Below are positions 5,673 through 5,776 of a DNA stretch of 5,776 nt, one piece after another. Under the pieces are notes generated by a model. The model was not told the origin of the DNA. It saw nothing but the letters and a program-made list of their open reading frames with translations, and searched no databases. The stretch is taken from positions 1 through 5,776 of the forward strand of contig JAEUJR010000059.1 in the NCBI GenBank assembly GCA_016793585.1, in the 5' to 3' direction. Numbering within the stretch: position 1 is the stretch's first letter; every line of letters begins with the position of its first letter. The translations under genes were made by a program, and so were the position numbers. This stretch comes from Archangium sp. GTDB lineage: Bacteria; Myxococcota; Myxococcia; Myxococcales; Myxococcaceae.

Positions 5673-5776
5673 GTGCGCTCTTTGTCGATCGTCGCGCTCG
5701 CCGCAGTCACCGCCTTCGCTGATCCACCGGCCAACCAGGAGCAGTGGGAAGAGGCCACGCAGTTCGACTGCATCGG
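5673..5776 (+). CDS. Start of a secreted protein, 3' end outside window
   Basis: GTG 5673 opens a frame that stays open for 34 codons to the window edge. The peptide begins MRSLSIVALAAVTAFADPP: a positive residue, then a hydrophobic core, then an AFA signal peptidase I site before Asp17. The mature part starts DPPANQEQWEEATQFDC. AAGGG at 5660-5664, 8 nt ahead, is an acceptable ribosome binding site that lies inside the end of the coiled-coil gene. The gene starts 1 nt after that gene's stop, so the two are probably co-translated. The visible part is too short to name a family. Its export to the periplasm or beyond contrasts with the cytoplasmic coiled-coil protein before it. The signal peptide makes the reading frame and start credible despite the short length. 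Confidence 0.72.
   Translation, partial: MRSLSIVALAAVTAFADPPANQEQWEEATQFDCI

Overview
This is a GC-rich bacterial window with dense, one-directional coding: every gene I can support lies on the + strand. The base composition, an NADH dehydrogenase gene and an envelope-flavoured set of uncharacterised proteins with a very long Glu/Ala/Arg-rich coiled coil would suit a myxobacterium or another deltaproteobacterial-type lineage. That assignment is an inference from style; no marker in the window proves it.

Layout. (1) Positions 2-247 are the 3' end of nuoB (respiratory complex I). It is followed directly by a strong intrinsic terminator at 269-309, so the transcript ends here and no nuoC follows. 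(2) Positions 386-760 encode a stand-alone receiver-domain response regulator. (3) Positions 838-1203 and 1283-1630 encode two small phasin-like proteins. They share the same C-terminal coiled motif, which falls at the same residue numbers (84-115) in both. The first has a strong ribosome binding site and a palindrome around a TATA-like box just upstream. (4) From the second phasin-like gene to the right edge the genes are packed like an operon: a membrane-anchored lytic transglycosylase (GTGA overlap), a PaaI-type hotdog thioesterase (ATGA overlap), a putative beta-barrel protein (18-nt gap), a 697-residue coiled-coil protein (20-nt gap) and the start of a secreted protein (1-nt gap) that runs off the window.

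How the genes may work together. The phasin-like pair suggests polyhydroxyalkanoate granule or related cytoplasmic scaffold biology. The transglycosylase, barrel-like protein and secreted protein point to the cell envelope, and the coiled-coil protein looks like a cytoplasmic scaffold. The tight spacing suggests co-expression, but a common pathway is unproven. I saw no mobile element, CRISPR array, tRNA, rRNA or recognisable defence system. The longest stretch between genes is 138 nt (248-385), and it is largely explained by the nuoB terminator.
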